Shown here one piece after another: positions 46,763 to 60,060 of a DNA stretch of 64,000 nucleotides (positions within the stretch are counted from its first letter, which is position 1; every line of letters begins with the position of its first letter). The notes under the pieces were generated by a model that was given only the letters and a program-made list of their open reading frames with translations, was not told where the DNA came from and did not search any database. Source of the DNA: Euwallacea fornicatus (taxonomy: Eukaryota; Arthropoda; Insecta; Coleoptera; Curculionidae); the NCBI RefSeq assembly GCF_040115645.1, contig NC_089553.1:62001-126000 (forward strand), given 5' to 3'. A program made the position numbers and the translations under genes.

Positions 46763-47592
46763 TATATAATCGGCCACCAGTTTATCGGTCCATTTTTATA
46801 GAACGAAACTTAAGCAACGCATCATACCTGCACTTATTACATATCGAAATACCAAGTTCCACCAATTGTCACTATTTTTCCTGAAGGAAATGGGAAACAA
46901 GTAGTCCATAATATTCGGTTCCAACAAGATAGTGAATCACCACATTATGCCACGACTGTGAAAGAGTATATTGATGAAATTTTCCGTAGAAAATTGATCG
47001 GTAGAAGAGGCGTGATAGAATGGCCGCCACGATCTCCAGATCTTGCGCCCATAAAATTTTTTTGTAGGACACCTTAAAAGGTTTCGGTTACTAAATTTGA
47101 ATGATTTATGTCTTAGAATTCAGACAGAATTAAAATTTATAACAGAAACAATACTGGACAATGCAATAGGAGTTCGATGAACGCCAGAGTCATTGCCAAA
47201 GTGTTCTGAAGCCCAGTTTGGACATTTATCGGAGGAATTTAAATTTTGTTTGATGTAATAGTGAGTTTTTCTATTTTGTATTTAATAAGTAATTCTTAAG
47301 GACACTGTAGATTCAATTTCAGCGCTGAGTTAAAGTTGTATCCCTTATTGAATTACCTTTCATTTCATAAGTTACAATGGGTATCTTGTATTTGAAAATA
47401 ATATATCTTAGCAGTGGTACCTGGTTACGGGTGAAAAATATGAACCTCGAAAATAATGCATTAAATGCCTTTTTTTAACTAAAACCATACGGAATAATAA
47501 GTATTGTTATACTACGTAAGCATATAAGTTTTTAAATATCAGATTTATAAAACTTATAAATGTGTTACAATCCTTTTTACAAGCGCTACATA

Positions 47593-49142
47593 CAGTAGCG
47601 GATAAAAGTGGAGCAACAAACATATTCTTGAAAATATTCAAGGTTTGGTAGTACGACTTATTCAAAAACTGGTAATATCAAAATGATGTTAGGGTATCTA
47701 GAAATAACGCTGAAATGCAAAAAATTATAAGTTTATTCCTGAATTCAAGGCATTTAACAACAAAAACAAATAAATGTGCCGGACAAAAGTAGAGCAACAA
47801 TATATAAATATTCCTTCTGACGTCTTTTTTTAACAAACACTTTTGAGTTATTGTGTTTAGTATTATTAGTGAAAACCAGCAAACATGCCTCGTGGTAAAT
47901 CTCTCTCAGTACAACTGAAATAATTAATTGTTTCCAAGTTTGAATCTGGAATGTTCCAAAGTAAAATTGCTAAAGAATTAAATCTTAATCGCTCTATAAT
48001 CTGTAGAGTATTGAGTGCCTACAAGATTCGCAAAAGTGTGGTGAGTCCTCCAAAAACAGGTCGTCCTCGAAAGACAACAAGAGTTCAAGACAATGAAATT
48101 GTGAGCATTTCGAAAGGGGATCCATATAAAACAGCAGTTGATATTGCACAGGAATGTAGTGTCTTTGGTGTTTCTGTAAGATCGATTCAAAGACGCTTAC
48201 AAGAAAAAAGTTTGAATGCACGCAGACCCGCTAAAAACCCTGCATTTCTAAGAATAACAGGATGGTCCGGCTCCGTTTTGCAAATGACCATCTTAACTGG
48301 AGTTTCGGAAAATGGAAAACTGTGCTATTCTCTGACGAGAGTAAATTTAATTTGTATTCGTCGGATGAAATTCGATATGTCAGGCGTCCTCCAAATGAAA
48401 GGTACAACCCAAGGTACACTAAAGGCACAATTAAATTTGGTGGGGGTAACGTATTAGTGTGGGGATCATTTCCCGGGTTTGGAATGGGACCATTGGTAAA
48501 AATAGAGGGCATTATGGACCGGTTTAAATATCTGGAGATATTAATGGATCATATGCTTCCGTTTGCAGAGGAAAACATGTCATTGTCATGGATTTTTCAA
48601 CATGACAATGACCCGAAGCATACTGCAAAAATAATGAAAAAATATTTAAAAGAGCAACGGGTAAATGTAACGCAGTGGCCTGCCCAAAGTCCCGACCTGA
48701 ATCCGATAGAGAACTTATGGGAGATAGTAGACCATAAGATAAGGACAGAGAATCCACAAAAATTTAGAAACTCCGCAGAATTATTCACCGCCATTTCAAC
48801 TGCATGGAATTCTCTTTCAGAAGAAACCATCACCAAATTAATAAAGCCCGTGAGGAATAGATGCATTGAAGTTATTAAAAATAATGGCGATGCTACTAAG
48901 TATTAGTTAAAATTTTCGTAATCGTTCAAAATTTCATATGTTGCTCTACTTTTGTCCGGCACATTTATTCGTTTTTGTTGTTAAATACCTTGAATTCAGG
49001 AGTAAACTTATAATTTTTCGCATTTCAGCGTTATTTCTAGATACCCTAACATCATTTTGATATTACTAGTTTTTAAATAAGTCGTACCAAACCTCGAATA
49101 TTTTCAAGAATATGTTTGTTGCTCCACTTTTGTCCGCTACTG
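47593..49142 (+). mobile_element. Tc1-like transposon, copy 4, with ~210-bp TIRs
   Basis: A 1,550-bp element flanked by TA (47591-47592 and 49143-49144). Unlike its neighbours, the inverted repeat is continuous from the tip (CAGTAGCGGATAAAAGTGGA) through the inner repeat (CCGGACAAAAGTAGAGCAAC at about 47779), about 210 bp per end, with few mismatches. It inserted a few bases beyond the right end of the MLE at 43543-47588. Confidence 0.93.
47885..48906 (+). pseudogene. Tc1 transposase, one stop and one frameshift
   Basis: The reading starts MPRGKSLSVQLK at 47885, meets a TAA at 47921 and continues in frame (FESGMFQSKIAKELNLNRS, then KTGRPRKTTRVQD, then SVRSIQRRLQEKSLNARRP) to about 48240. There a frameshift moves to the frame of 48262-48906. 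That frame holds the whole catalytic domain: LFSDESKFNLY, FGGGNVLVWGSF, FQHDNDPKHTAKI and SPDLNPIENLW (34 residues between the second Asp and Glu), ending GDATKY-stop. The catalytic triad is intact. The two lesions look recent, consistent with the well-preserved TIRs. Confidence 0.93.
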
Positions 49143-49144
49143 TA

Positions 49145-51539
49145 TATGAAACAATTAAAAAATTCTTCGCCGGAAGGAACCTTAAATCGGGATGAAGAGT
49201 TCTGCAGAATTCAAGAACCTCTTGAATCACCCTAAACTATCTTCTAATTATGCTACGAGTGTCTGATACTACGATTAGGTGTCTAAATATAGAAGACAAA
49301 TCTGGAACAAGCTGATTCAATTGTTCATAGTTATTCACAAAAATCAAGTATTTGCTATTGTTATTGTAATACATAAACAATAACTGTCAATATTTCATTC
49401 ATAACAAATCTAAAAACGACGCATTTCCGCAGATAGTGGTCAATAAATCAAGTCCTACAGAAAATAGAATAAATAATCACGTCTAATGGATTTTATCATT
49501 ATATTCCAGCCAATCGAGGTCAGTACTGCTCAATTAATAATCGAGGATAATTTCAAATATTAATTGTAAAATGCCTTATTTACATCCATTCATTATTGTG
49601 TGTTCGTTATCGAAACGAAAGCAGCTAAAATATACGACTTTAGCAATAATTTATTGAAACAATTAAAAGACAACTGTTTTATTCGGTTCACGTGACAAAT
49701 GTAGCGTAATACGGTGAAATAATCGTACAGAAAACCAATTACAGTGACAGTGAACAGCCCCAATTCAAAAAGCTGCATGAGATGACAAGATAAGGTTCCC
49801 CTATAAATTCCCAGGTTAATTTCTCAAGACAAGTAGCACAAAAGCTAATAAATAGGATCGCCCTAACAATGTTAAAATATTCATGATTCTATTGAGGAAG
49901 CGTTTTATACTTTGATACCCCATTAATGGACGTCCTGTGGAGAGGACAGCCGGTGTTTTGCCTGTTGGCCCCAATTTCTTAGCGATAGCAACGCCCAAAA
50001 AGTGCGAATCATTGCCTAAATTAACAGATAAAATTGGAAGATATCTATGAGATATTCGTTCATTTCAGCAATTGGATGGTTTTATTTGTAGGTATTCCTA
50101 CCTTCTAAGACTGTCAACCCAGGTCCCCCCGTTGCGACTGGACCATTCTTTACACCTTTATTATAATTCTATGACAATGTGCTTCGTGATACAAAACCAT
50201 TAGTTTCAGCTACTTGGCTTTTAATAATGACTTTATTTAGGAAGTCGCCTATTCTCCATGCTATACGTGTATAGTTAGTTTTCTAATAAATTCAATAGGG
50301 GTTAAAAAATGAAAAAAGCGGGCCTCAGACTGTGCTTAACAAGCCGGCAGTCAATAAGTAGCCGCATATAGGACCTGAACTTATTATATGAAAATCGCCC
50401 TTTCGTTTAGATGATTATCGTCAGGAGTGATGGCTTCTTTCGACATACGTCGTTAACCTTAATAGTATTCCAAATTATCGAAAATTTCATTATATTAATT
50501 TTAGTATACTCACACTTTTCTGAACATTGCTTTAATGGCTGAGGCAATTTGTACGCGTCATGAAGACTTTGAGAGGGAATTGCTGGATCAAACGATCGGG
50601 ATTTGGCTCCTAGGTTTCATGGCAAACAAACCGACATTTTAATAAGGGCGATAGCACGAAATATAAATTAAAACTGGCACTTTATCGCTTCGGGCATATT
50701 CCGAAAACACACGCCTCAGCTTGGAACGAATGAAGACATTAGCAATGAAATTTCCTTCCATGTTCGTGCCGGCCTAATTACGATTAATGTTCGCTATATA
50801 AAGCAGTTAAACCTTCGGGTTAAACCAGTCATTTTCGACAAGAGGCAATCATAAGTCGTACTCACCCTTAAAACTTGAAAACTATCGATTTCTTGCCATT
50901 CGGAAAAATTGCGAAAGGTTAAGCTTAAACTGGAACATTTGCCACGGGGCCACCATGAAAGCTTGGCAGTTAATGTTTAGAGGCGCAGAAGTGTCTAAGA
51001 TCGTATCACGAGAGAATCGTGACTACCCAGAAAGTAACGTGCAAATTTTCTTGTTCTTATTAGCTGAAAGGAAGTATGAAAGTGATAATAAAATGTTATG
51101 GTGTCTGCATATTGAAGGAACAAACGTCGTTGCTAAGCCATTAAAGCGAGGAAATTTCGTGGGACTTAATTTGAGCTCGTTTCAGATCTTAGAACAAAGA
51201 TTTTCGGAATTGTGCGAGGAGCCCTAACAACATTCAAAAAAGAGCTATTGAAAGTGACAATAAGACTAATCTTGAATTTAGAGATTAGGGAGAAATGCCT
51301 CAAAAGGGTGGTCATTTAGAGAATTAAGAGGAATATACAGTCTTCTCCCCGACTAGAATGGAGGGCGTGGGGATCTCGGCAACGGTAATAGATACAAAAT
51401 CGTTTAAACTAGAAATAATTTATGCAATTTAAAGCCAATTAATAATATGTCTTTATACGGACTGAATTCCCAATGGATACGAAGATGCTCAAAAAGTCGA
51501 ATCTGTCGGTTCTCGTTTTTAACACAATTAATTCATGTA
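49145..51539. other. Unassigned intergenic DNA
   Basis: No gene was recognised. The 90-codon frame at 50955-51227 has no known motif and is probably chance. Confidence 0.3.
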
Positions 51540-53148
51540 CGGTTACAGTTAGAGGAACGAAATTTTTATATTATTGAGACACTTTCTGAGAACTTCTTAG
51601 CAAAATACTTAGTTTTCTTGTTAAGTCCTTACTTTTGAAAATAAATTATAAATCTTTCGATTTTCACATAGGTGTAATAAAGAATATTCACATTTTTAAA
51701 ATCTTGATCCATGCATTACATATGGTAGTTTTCTCAGAAACGCTACGACGAGTTGCGGCCATCAAAACGTTTTCTGATAACTCAGTTTCGAATTTGGCCT
51801 AAAGCAATAAAACACAATATATCAATAAATTATTAATCGAACTATATTTCTTCAAAATAGCCACCGGTCTTCTAAATGTGGATTTTCCGGACTGCTTCCT
51901 TTCTGGGAACTGATTTAAATATGGTTCAAATCACGTAACTTGTTCTGTACGTCACAGCCTTCATCCCAGCCGTGATGCCACATCTTTTCAAAATTAATAT
52001 GTAGCAGAAACTTGACAGGTATTGGAACAACGTCATCAGTATTTTGGAGTATTTAACAGAATTGTTAGATCCATATAATGTGTCAGGCATTGGTTCTTTT
52101 CCCCTTCCGATTTTCTTGCGGGAACGTAGCCTCACATCGTCTTTCATTGTCGCTGATTCCTTACTTACAGTAGGCAAACCCAAGTTCAATGCCTTTGAAA
52201 CGCGCTAAATAAAAGAAGAGTTAATAATTTTCAGTTTGAAAATATTATAATCAATTCACCTCACTTACTAGATTCCATGGTAATAAGGACCAATTATTTT
52301 CCAATTCTCTTCCAAAATAGTTGATCAGGGACGCTACAAGCTTCTTACACCGACAGTTTAAGAACTTGGGCATTATACCAACAATAATACAAACAACACT
52401 GAAAATAAATCACCAGAAGCACTATTTTAATTCTCAAAATAACACATTTTTACCGCCCAAGTTTATGAACAAAAACATAACCGTTTAAAATACTAAATTA
52501 AACCACAACGGCAACAAATCAAACGACAACCATACAAGAAAATAAGGTTATGTTTAGATATTCAAATATATCTTTATTATTTTTAGCACATTAAATTTAT
52601 ATGACTTCTCATTTTACGTAAGGCGACTCTCAATCTTTACATTTTGTGACGTACATAAAATACATACACACATCTTCAGCGTCTACACGATTTATGTAAC
52701 ATAATATGTAAAATGACAACATATCAAATATCTCTTCCTTGCAGAAGTAATTTTGAGCCACAATTATAAATACATAAAACCAGTTTAAGATTTGGAAACT
52801 TTCAAATATTTTTGACGTTTCTATAGCATTTATTTATTTAATATGCACCGTCGCTGTCAAATCAAAGGAATCAAGTCAAAATGTCAAAATCAAATCCGAT
52901 TTATCAAACATTAGTTTAAAGGCCATAATTCATAGAACTTCTAAGAAAAATATAATATATGGCTTAAAGTGGAATTTTATGAAGTTTTTAAAAATGTGAA
53001 TATTCGATATTGCACCTATATAAATATCAAAAGTTGAATCATTTATCTAAAAAAATACGGACTTAACAAGAAAACTGGCAACACTGGTCAGAAGTTTTAG
53101 AAACATTGTCTTTATAACGTAAAACTTTAATTCCTCTAACCGTAACTG
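51540..53148 (-). mobile_element. TIR element with ~210-bp arms and a short transposase-like passenger
   Basis: A 1.6-kb TA-flanked element (51538-51539 and 53149-53150). The right tip reads CAGTTACGGTTAGAGGAA inward and the left tip is a close variant. The arms are inverted over about 210 bp (51540-51750 and about 52940-53148) and share TTTTCTTGTTAAGTCC, CATAGGTGTAAT and AATATTCACATTTTTAAAA. It is too short for a complete transposase but contains a spliced-looking N-terminal coding piece on the minus strand. Confidence 0.8.
51926..52373 (-). pseudogene. Two-exon HTH reading frame inside the TIR element
   Basis: On the minus strand an ATG at 52373 begins MPKFLNCRCKKLVASLINYF. It runs 35 codons to a GTAAGT donor at 52268. 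A 64-base intron ends in TTTATTTAG, and exon 2 starts at 52204 in the same phase (RVSKALNLGLPTVSKE, then RSRKKIGRGKEPMPD), open to a stop at 51926. The VSKAL..G.PTVSKE and KKIGRGKEPMPD pattern resembles the N-terminal HTH of a DDE transposase family common in insect genomes; that family comparison is from memory. No catalytic domain follows. After about 52060 another frame reads TDDVVPIPVKFLLHINFEK for about 40 codons, so a frameshift or further exon is possible. Confidence 0.45.
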
Positions 53149-53150
53149 TA

Positions 53151-53959
53151 TAAGGGTTATTTGAAAAAATATAAAAGCCGTCAAATACGTTTTTTCCTGA
53201 ATTAACCTGAACATTTTTGGAACCATTTGGAATTTAGCCGGTATAAAAACAGATTATTAATTTGCTTTAAATTGTACAATTTTTCCCAATTTACGCGATT
53301 TTGTATTTATTAATGTTACCGAGATCCCCATGCTGTTCATCCTTATTTGGAACAGACTGTATAATTATAAATTGCATTCATCGTGCATCGAAAATTATCG
53401 ATAAATTTTACAGCAATATGCACTCATGCAGTTTGGATCAGAAGAAAGCACTCGTGCATATGTGCACTCATGCTTTTTACTGCAAAGCACATTAATGCAA
53501 ATTGCTCTAAAATTACTGGATAATTTTCAATTCACTTGCTTTGCAACTTGTGATTAATTCATTCATCATTTGCCACGTAAACATAAGAGAATTTACTTTT
53601 CTCCATTGTCTACGTGTACACGTGGAGTTGGTTCTACTGAGAGATCGTTTAAATTTCATATCTAGTCAGCTGTGCAGTTTGTTAAAGAAGAGGACGTATG
53701 TCGAACATCGTTTGAATGTATTTGATTACCTAACTGATCTACTGCAGTTGCTAATTTTTCATGCCAAAACGCTTCTTTTGGAGACAATTAGCCAATCATT
53801 ATTTATTTTTTTGATTATTTACCGTTCGGCCCTTGACTTTTTTTCCTCTTCCTTTGTTATTTTATTAATTTTAGATTGTGTAAGTTTTTTTTGTAAAAAA
53901 TCAATGTGTTTAAGTTCACAGTATCGTTTGTGTTTAAATCCGGTTTCCTGTACCTATCG
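53151..53959. other. Unassigned DNA left of an MLE remnant
   Basis: No gene was recognised. The N-terminal 140 codons of the reading frame opening at 53541 are hydrophobic low-complexity sequence, probably a chance extension of the transposase fragment that follows. The left TIR of that element was not found. Confidence 0.3.
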
Positions 53960-55025
53960 CAAAATCGCGTTCACGGACGAGCAGAAAACATTTATGATTG
54001 AAACTTATTTTCGTAATGGACATCAAATTAATGGAGAACGGTTTTATGGAATTCAACCCTCTTTTCCAGAATTTCACAAAAAATTCCCTGAAGTTCCAAC
54101 AGATGGACTGAACTTCGTAAATACACTGAGGTATGTTGTAAATTTATCCCGTGAAACCGGCAACACTTAGAAAAGCTCAGGCAGGAGAAGACCAAAAAAA
54201 CGAACTCCGGACTCTATATATAATAATATATAAGACAAGTAATGCACGAAAACCCGAATACTTCCTTAAAGAAATTCTTACAGCAGATCAACTTATCTTA
54301 TGGTACCTGTCACAAAATTCTCAAAAAGGACCTAAATTTGTTATTTTACAAAATTCAATTACTTCAGCTTTTAGATTATGAAACGAGGATAACTTAATGC
54401 ACTAAATTCCATAAAACAATGAATAATAATCTTCTGGATCTATCGTTCCTTAGTGACGAAGTCTAATTCAATTTGTCGAAATATGTGAACTCTCAAAATG
54501 CGAATGTGAAGTGCAAATGATCTTCACATATTTCTAAAATCTCCCTTGCATCCGCAAAAAAAAATGAAGTTTGGGTTGCTGTTTCCCGAAGACGTTTAAT
54601 TGAACCAATTTTCTTCAACGAGTGTGTTGCAGCAGAGCGTTATCAAAACATGTTGGACGAATTCATTAATCAACTGCACCCTGGCGAATTACAGCAGGAT
54701 TATTTACACCATGATGGAGCAACAGCTCGTACAACCTTAGATTATCTAGCAGAATATTATGTCGATCATTTGATAAGTCCACATACAGAAAATATCTATC
54801 CATCTCGGCCCCCAGATCTTACGCCAATTCTTGTTCCCAACTTTAAAAAATAACATTTTTAAACAACCAGTACTCACAATCGAAGACCTTAAGGAATGAA
54901 TTAAAGCAGAGAGTGTGCAAATGTCGGCTCAGAAGTTCTTGAGAATATCTCTAAGAGTATGAAACGTCGGGCAAATTTGTGCATTGAAGTGAATGAACAA
55001 CATTTTCAGCAATTATTGTGAATTA
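53960..55025 (+). pseudogene. Mariner-like transposase remnant
   Basis: About 53960-54170 encodes the N-terminal DNA-binding region (FTDEQKTFMIETYFRNGHQ, then RETGNT). About 54565-54845 encodes the catalytic part: VWVAVSRRRLIEPIFFNE, then RYQNMLDEFINQLHPGELQQ, then HHDGATARTTL with the second catalytic Asp. RPPDLTPILV follows, where the third Asp motif is altered. The C-terminus MKRRANLCIEVNEQHFQQLL ends with TGA near 55020. That terminus is close to the fragment at 10376-10450, so the two belong to related families. Stops and frameshifts abolish function. Confidence 0.78.
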
Positions 55026-55289
55026 TTCAAACAATTAGACTTTTTCCTTTAAAATATGTCATTAAAAGATAGCTTTAATGTTTAATTAAAATCTTGAAAA
55101 TTAAAAGTAAATTAAACAAATTAACCTCACTCGACACCTTTATCAAAAATAAATATCAACATCCCTTTGCGGCATATGATCAAGCTACGACTTACTTTTT
55201 TTCTTTTTTTTCTCTCGGGTAAAATCCCGCTACTAACTAGATATGAAATTTAAATGATCCCACTGTACATTTACTGAGCATTAAAAAAA

Positions 55290-55800
55290 AATCGAGTCGA
55301 GTAGGTTTTGAAATTTTTTGATACCGACCCCGTACGTCTTTGATATGTTCTACGTAATTTCAAACAAAAAAATAAACTTAACTTCACTTAAATACGACTT
55401 CGTTTACTTTTATCATTTATTAGATTTTATAAAAACCAGTCTTTTTGAAGGTTTTACGCAGTTGTGTGTTGATTAGTTAAAGTTTTCTAAGTGCAAAAAA
55501 TGATACTTCCATTGAAACGAAAAGCCTTTATGATTGAGTCTTATTTTCGAAATAAACAGTTCTTAAATGAAGAATGTACCTTTGAAAATCAACTCCGCCT
55601 TTTCAGCATTTGTTGTAAATGGGGTAAGTAAATAAATATTAATTAAATTTATTTATGCTTAATTTTTTTTCTTGACCGCTAGTAAAGGTAAAAATTAAAA
55701 GGGGAGTTAGGTTTATTTGTTTACGTTCAAAATTACGTAGAACCTATCAAAGACATACGGGCTTGGTGTCAAATAATTTCAAAACACATTTGACCGGAAT
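55290..55800 (+). mobile_element. MLE-derived MITE with truncated transposase start
   Basis: About 55290-55385 and 55695-55800 are inverted copies sharing TTTTGAAATTATTTGA, GTATGTCTTTGATA and TTCTACGTAATTT. Between them, from the ATG at 55501, a short frame reads MILPLKRKAFMIESYFRNKQ. It parallels the N-terminus of the mariner-like transposase at 53960 (FTDEQKTFMIETYFRNGHQ) and then breaks off. This is an internal-deletion derivative. Exact ends and target duplication could not be fixed. Confidence 0.6.
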
Positions 55801-58800
55801 TTTTTCAAACACGGTATGAACCAGGCTGAAGCATTGGATTTTAGATGGCGCCACCACCACAGCGTTTTTTCCGTTCTTGTCGAAGTTTAAAATGTTATTG
55901 GGTGATTACAACCCATAAGGAACGATTAAAACCGATAACTGACGGTTAAAAACTTGTAAAACAGCCTTTTTGAGAAATTTGGGCCCATTTTTGACTGCCT
56001 GACATTGTTCATAGGACTGTCACGTTGAAGTGCAGAGCACAAGTGAACAATGATGATAAGCAACTAATAAACCACTGTAAGCAACATATTTTATTCTGAA
56101 TTAAAAGAAACGATTAATCCGCTAATGAACAACAATCATTTTCAGCTGGTTGTCGACTGATGCAACCATCAACAACACCCAATGGCGACCCATCAGCAAT
56201 ATCTTAGAAAAGAACCGAGAGATGCCTAATAAAGACCGCCAATATTAATTACTACGCCTCGGGCTCTTTTGCCTTAAATTAAGATTTTTTTTAATAAAAG
56301 ATTCCTAGTGTTTATTACCTGACACATTATTTCAAGCCGAGTAAAATAATAAATAACTTCACGGCCACGATTTCTCTTAAGGTGTTCCTGGAGTGAGTGC
56401 GCCGTGACAGCAGCCCCAGATATCTTAATAATGTAGTTTGGCAGGTAAATTGCGCATAACCAACTGGTCGCCCTGTAGATAGTACATAAACCATCGCTGT
56501 GAGATTAGCGTTCGCCTCCCATTTCGTCTTGTCATTAATCTCCAAACTCCAAGATGCCTTCCAGAGGGTTGCCGCAATGCACTGTTATTGTCACGGTTCA
56601 CTTCGTTAGTTTAATTCCCTTTTAATTAGTTATAAAAATACTCATAATGAACAATATAATTTAGCCGTCAAATTAAATACGAAGTGTCTCATTTGAATAA
56701 GTCGTATTATAGAAACTTGCAAAGTGTTCAACACCCGCATCAGTGCGCTCGCAGTGTGGCAATGTGGGCCACTTTTCTCACTACCCCTGTGTTATTATAA
56801 CGTAAGGTAATACGTTACGCCGTCACAGAAATCATTCGACGACCATATTGCCACTCCCATTGCGCAATTTTTTGGATGCTCGAATTCGCTATCAGTCAGG
56901 ACTTCGGTTTGGCGAGTCACTCAACGTCCTGACTCTTTTGAAAGCCCCTAATTTTTCGAAACGTATGCATGGAATCAATATGGATAATTTTCACTCATTA
57001 CAATCACACTTAAGAATAAAATGAAACTGTGAAAGAAAACATAAAGCGTTTCACTTAAAAAAATCGAGTTATGAAGGTTCGAACACGAGCAAGATCCAAG
57101 ACGAAAATTTTCACAAATCCTTGAATCTCTCGTAATTCAAAAAGTCGAATGTAGCACCATTGCACTCGCATTGAACAAGAGAATATTATTCTCTATGTAC
57201 ATAGATATAATCAAAAATCTGAATTTCCCGTTAAAAATGCAGATCGAACTCCGCTTCGCGTCGTTCGATCAACTGCAATCGACGGGTGTAAAATATCTTA
57301 CTTTGCGTACTTATTAGGTAAATAACTATCACTGCTTCATTACTCCTCCATCTTTTAATTAAAATCGCTGAGATTAGCGTTAGAGCCCTGGAGCGGAAGT
57401 CTCTAATAAGAATTCCAATACATTTAATTTATTATGTATTACCTATACATATTTCCCCGTAGAGAACCAAGCCTAATAGACAAGAAAATAGTTAGCCATT
57501 TTGTTTTATGCGAGTATCATTCCACGTCGGTCCATTAACTCTTGCCCAAAGAATCCTCAAAGATAATGAAGACATTAAAGTTTTATTGTTTCTCTCCAAT
57601 CGCCATTTTGCACGGATCGCTTTTTCTTTGGAAATTTCAATTTATGAGTTGTAAACTTGAAGATTTCTTTTGCCTTTCCAACGGTCGTAAATTGTTTAAT
57701 AAACTTTTACAGCGCGTCGCTAATTGGAAAATATTAATTAAATCTCGCCAAGACGTAATAATGGCGTATATGAACATGATGATGCAGTGATTGTCCCGAA
57801 ACTTCCAAGAAATTCAGCCAGGATATACTAAGCATGGGAATAATCGTTGTGATTATTTTAGTTTTGCTTAAATGGAACCGTCCAAAAATTATAAACCGAA
57901 ATCAATTTCCTTAATCCCTCCTGAAACTTAAATGAATGAAATAAGCTGTTTTAAAGTCCGCAGGACCGCATTATACGACCCAAAATTTACTACCTACAAG
58001 CCGCGGCTACCATAACAACATAATGATCGAAAAGACGCTACACAAAGGACTAAATTAAAAAATCTAGAAATTATCGGTAGGCCTAAATGGCCCCGTACGG
58101 GACCTTAAAACTCAATTCAGGTAAAGCGGCCATTAAAAAAGGATTAAAATTATTAAATTTCTTAATTTATTGACTTGTGCGTGCACCTGCCTTTGGGATC
58201 CGGCCGGACTTACAGGGGGAAACAAAAAAAAATGTAAATGCATTTCATGATTTTTCAGCAATGTCGAGTTGCCAGAGCCCCGAGAAAGGTGAGAATTAGT
58301 CCACCATGATGTGAACGAATGTAACAGTAGCGACAACAATAAAAGTTTACTCGAAAATTCACATTTCATTTATCATTACTACTTTTTAACTAAATTAGGA
58401 TTTACACATTAGCGAAGAACCGGGAAGATACGCAAGGAAATCTATGGCCTTTGAAGGACAATAAAACTTTTTAAAAACGTCCCCTGTAATGAAAAATGCA
58501 GAAAATTATAATCCGAGCGAGCGCGTTTCATTTTCATAAAATGCAAACAAATCGAAAGGGAACATAACCAATCGGAAATGTTGCTCGTTACATATTTATG
58601 CGTAGAGTAATATGGTTACTCGGATTGATTTACTAAATCATTTGAGTAAAAATCGACTGATATAGAGTGGTTAGCGATATCAAATGAAAAGGATTGCATT
58701 CTCTGTGAGATATAATTTTAGAAAGTGTCATTAATAGTTAGTTAAGATCCATGTAATCAATACAAAGGAAGCTCGTCAAGAACCATAATTTCCATAAAAC

Positions 58801-60060
58801 AATCGACTCCAACAAAATGCATTATCATTTTTTTGTAACTCTTTTGCTACTGGGATTATTTGTAATTCAACCCTAAAATTTTTTGCCAGTTTAGATCATG
58901 TTAGATTCATAAATTGATCTGAAAAATTCCCCTCCCTTCACTTCTATACTGCTAATTTCCTATCGACCAACTTGTTACGTAGTCTTTCCCAATCGGTGAC
59001 TGCAAGTGAGCTGCCAGAAAGTAGGAAATTTAGGCACTAGTTAATTTAGGGTTATCGGCAAGTTTTAATTACTAGAATATTCCTAATTGCTTAAACCTGC
59101 TCGACCTAAGTGCTCAAATAAAGGACGTATTCACACTCATTCACGTGCTCGACATTAGTACTAGGTGTGAGTGATGTCTAACAAATTTGATGCTTCGATT
59201 GAGGGTATTCTTTTTGTAATATTACTGTAAAAACAGTTTTTCAAGAAATTTTCAGCATGAAGAAAAATTCCAACACCCAAACAAATACACCCGACAACTC
59301 AAGCTGATGGTTAGCCGTTAAAGCCGCGGTGCTCGTGTAATATTTCACAGCACATTAACCTGTCATAGCGTCTAATAACATAATATAATAACCTAATCTT
59401 CGCCTCGGTTTTGGTTCGAGGCGACCGAGGCGGTACCTTTTTTGTTCTCTTTGTTGAGGCATCTCGATGAGCCTCATTGGGAAATATTTTAATTATCTGA
59501 TGGGTGTTATGTGGCCGAATTGTTTTGGATAATAGATTAACAACTGCTTCTCTCTTTTTTCGGATTATTTCACACTTTCGTCCAGTATATTGATTAATCA
59601 TAAGTGCGAATCAAAACAAGAGTGCATGCGACTGCAAATTGAAATGCACACACGCGATCACGCTGCGTGATCCGTTCGGCTGTAAGGGGTGCCTTGTAAG
59701 TATTAATGGCCCGAGTTCCAAAGATTTATTCTTCAGAGACCGCATATCGCCTTGAGACTGAAACTGACCCCTTGAAGAATTGAATAACGACTAGAGAGTA
59801 TGAATATTAGCACGTCAACATCTCAATCCACCCGAAAGAATCTTCTTAATTAACACAGTGACTGGTGGGTTTAGTGGGAATTAATTTTTTTTATTCGAAA
59901 AGTGATTGAACAAAGTGATGGCGTGTAGGAAAAAATTAATTAGTTTATCCGAGGTGATGGGCTACTTGTTTTTGGTCGGGGGTTGGGTGTAATTATTTTA
60001 TAAAGTTGAAAGTGTAAATCGCAATATTTAATGGATGAGAATAAGCGCGTGGAAAATATA
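55801..60060. other. Unassigned intergenic DNA with balanced-composition patches
   Basis: No gene was recognised. About 56300-56620 and 56700-56950 are less AT-rich and lack repeats, and could be conserved noncoding sequence downstream of unc-4. ORFs at 57542-57790, 58133-58369 and 59311-59601 show no known motif. Confidence 0.3.

Larger units (their letters stand above)
44815..47260 (+). pseudogene. Mariner-like transposase remnant split by a Tc1 insertion
   Basis: Before the insertion, 44815-45035 encodes the DNA-binding part (IGENSMRFTRKLADEFDVSA). About 45070-45210 follows with LKFSDKATFCTN, RYWSTDNLHW and HTQNPQQLNVWM, running to the insertion. After it, about 46765-47075 continues with IGHQFIGPFL, FQQDSESPHYATTVKEYIDE and WPPRSPDLAPIKFFL. 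The second catalytic Asp is present; the third is replaced (IKFF where the family has LDFF). I count 41 residues between those positions. The C-terminus (SVLKPSLDIYRRN) ends near 47260. Stops and shifts make it inactive. Confidence 0.8.
43543..47588 (+). mobile_element. Old mariner-like element interrupted by Tc1 copy 3
   Basis: The left end (CAGCGCTTGTAAAAAGTATT at 43543) is matched inverted by the right end (ending about 47588). The arms continue for about 300 bp with shared blocks GATATTTAAA, ATTTAATGCATTATTTTCGA and TACCCATT...TAATAAGGGA. The left flank is TA; the right flank appears mutated. The transposase remnant between the arms is split by the Tc1 at 45219-46762. Without it the element is about 2.5 kb. 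Confidence 0.8.

Noticed and set aside
50955..51227. 90-codon ORF
   Set aside because: No recognisable domain, homologous fragment or splice context.
53541..53960. Hydrophobic N-terminal region as a membrane protein gene
   Set aside because: Low-complexity AT-rich frame simply continuous with a decayed mariner-like transposase fragment; no supporting motif or homologue.
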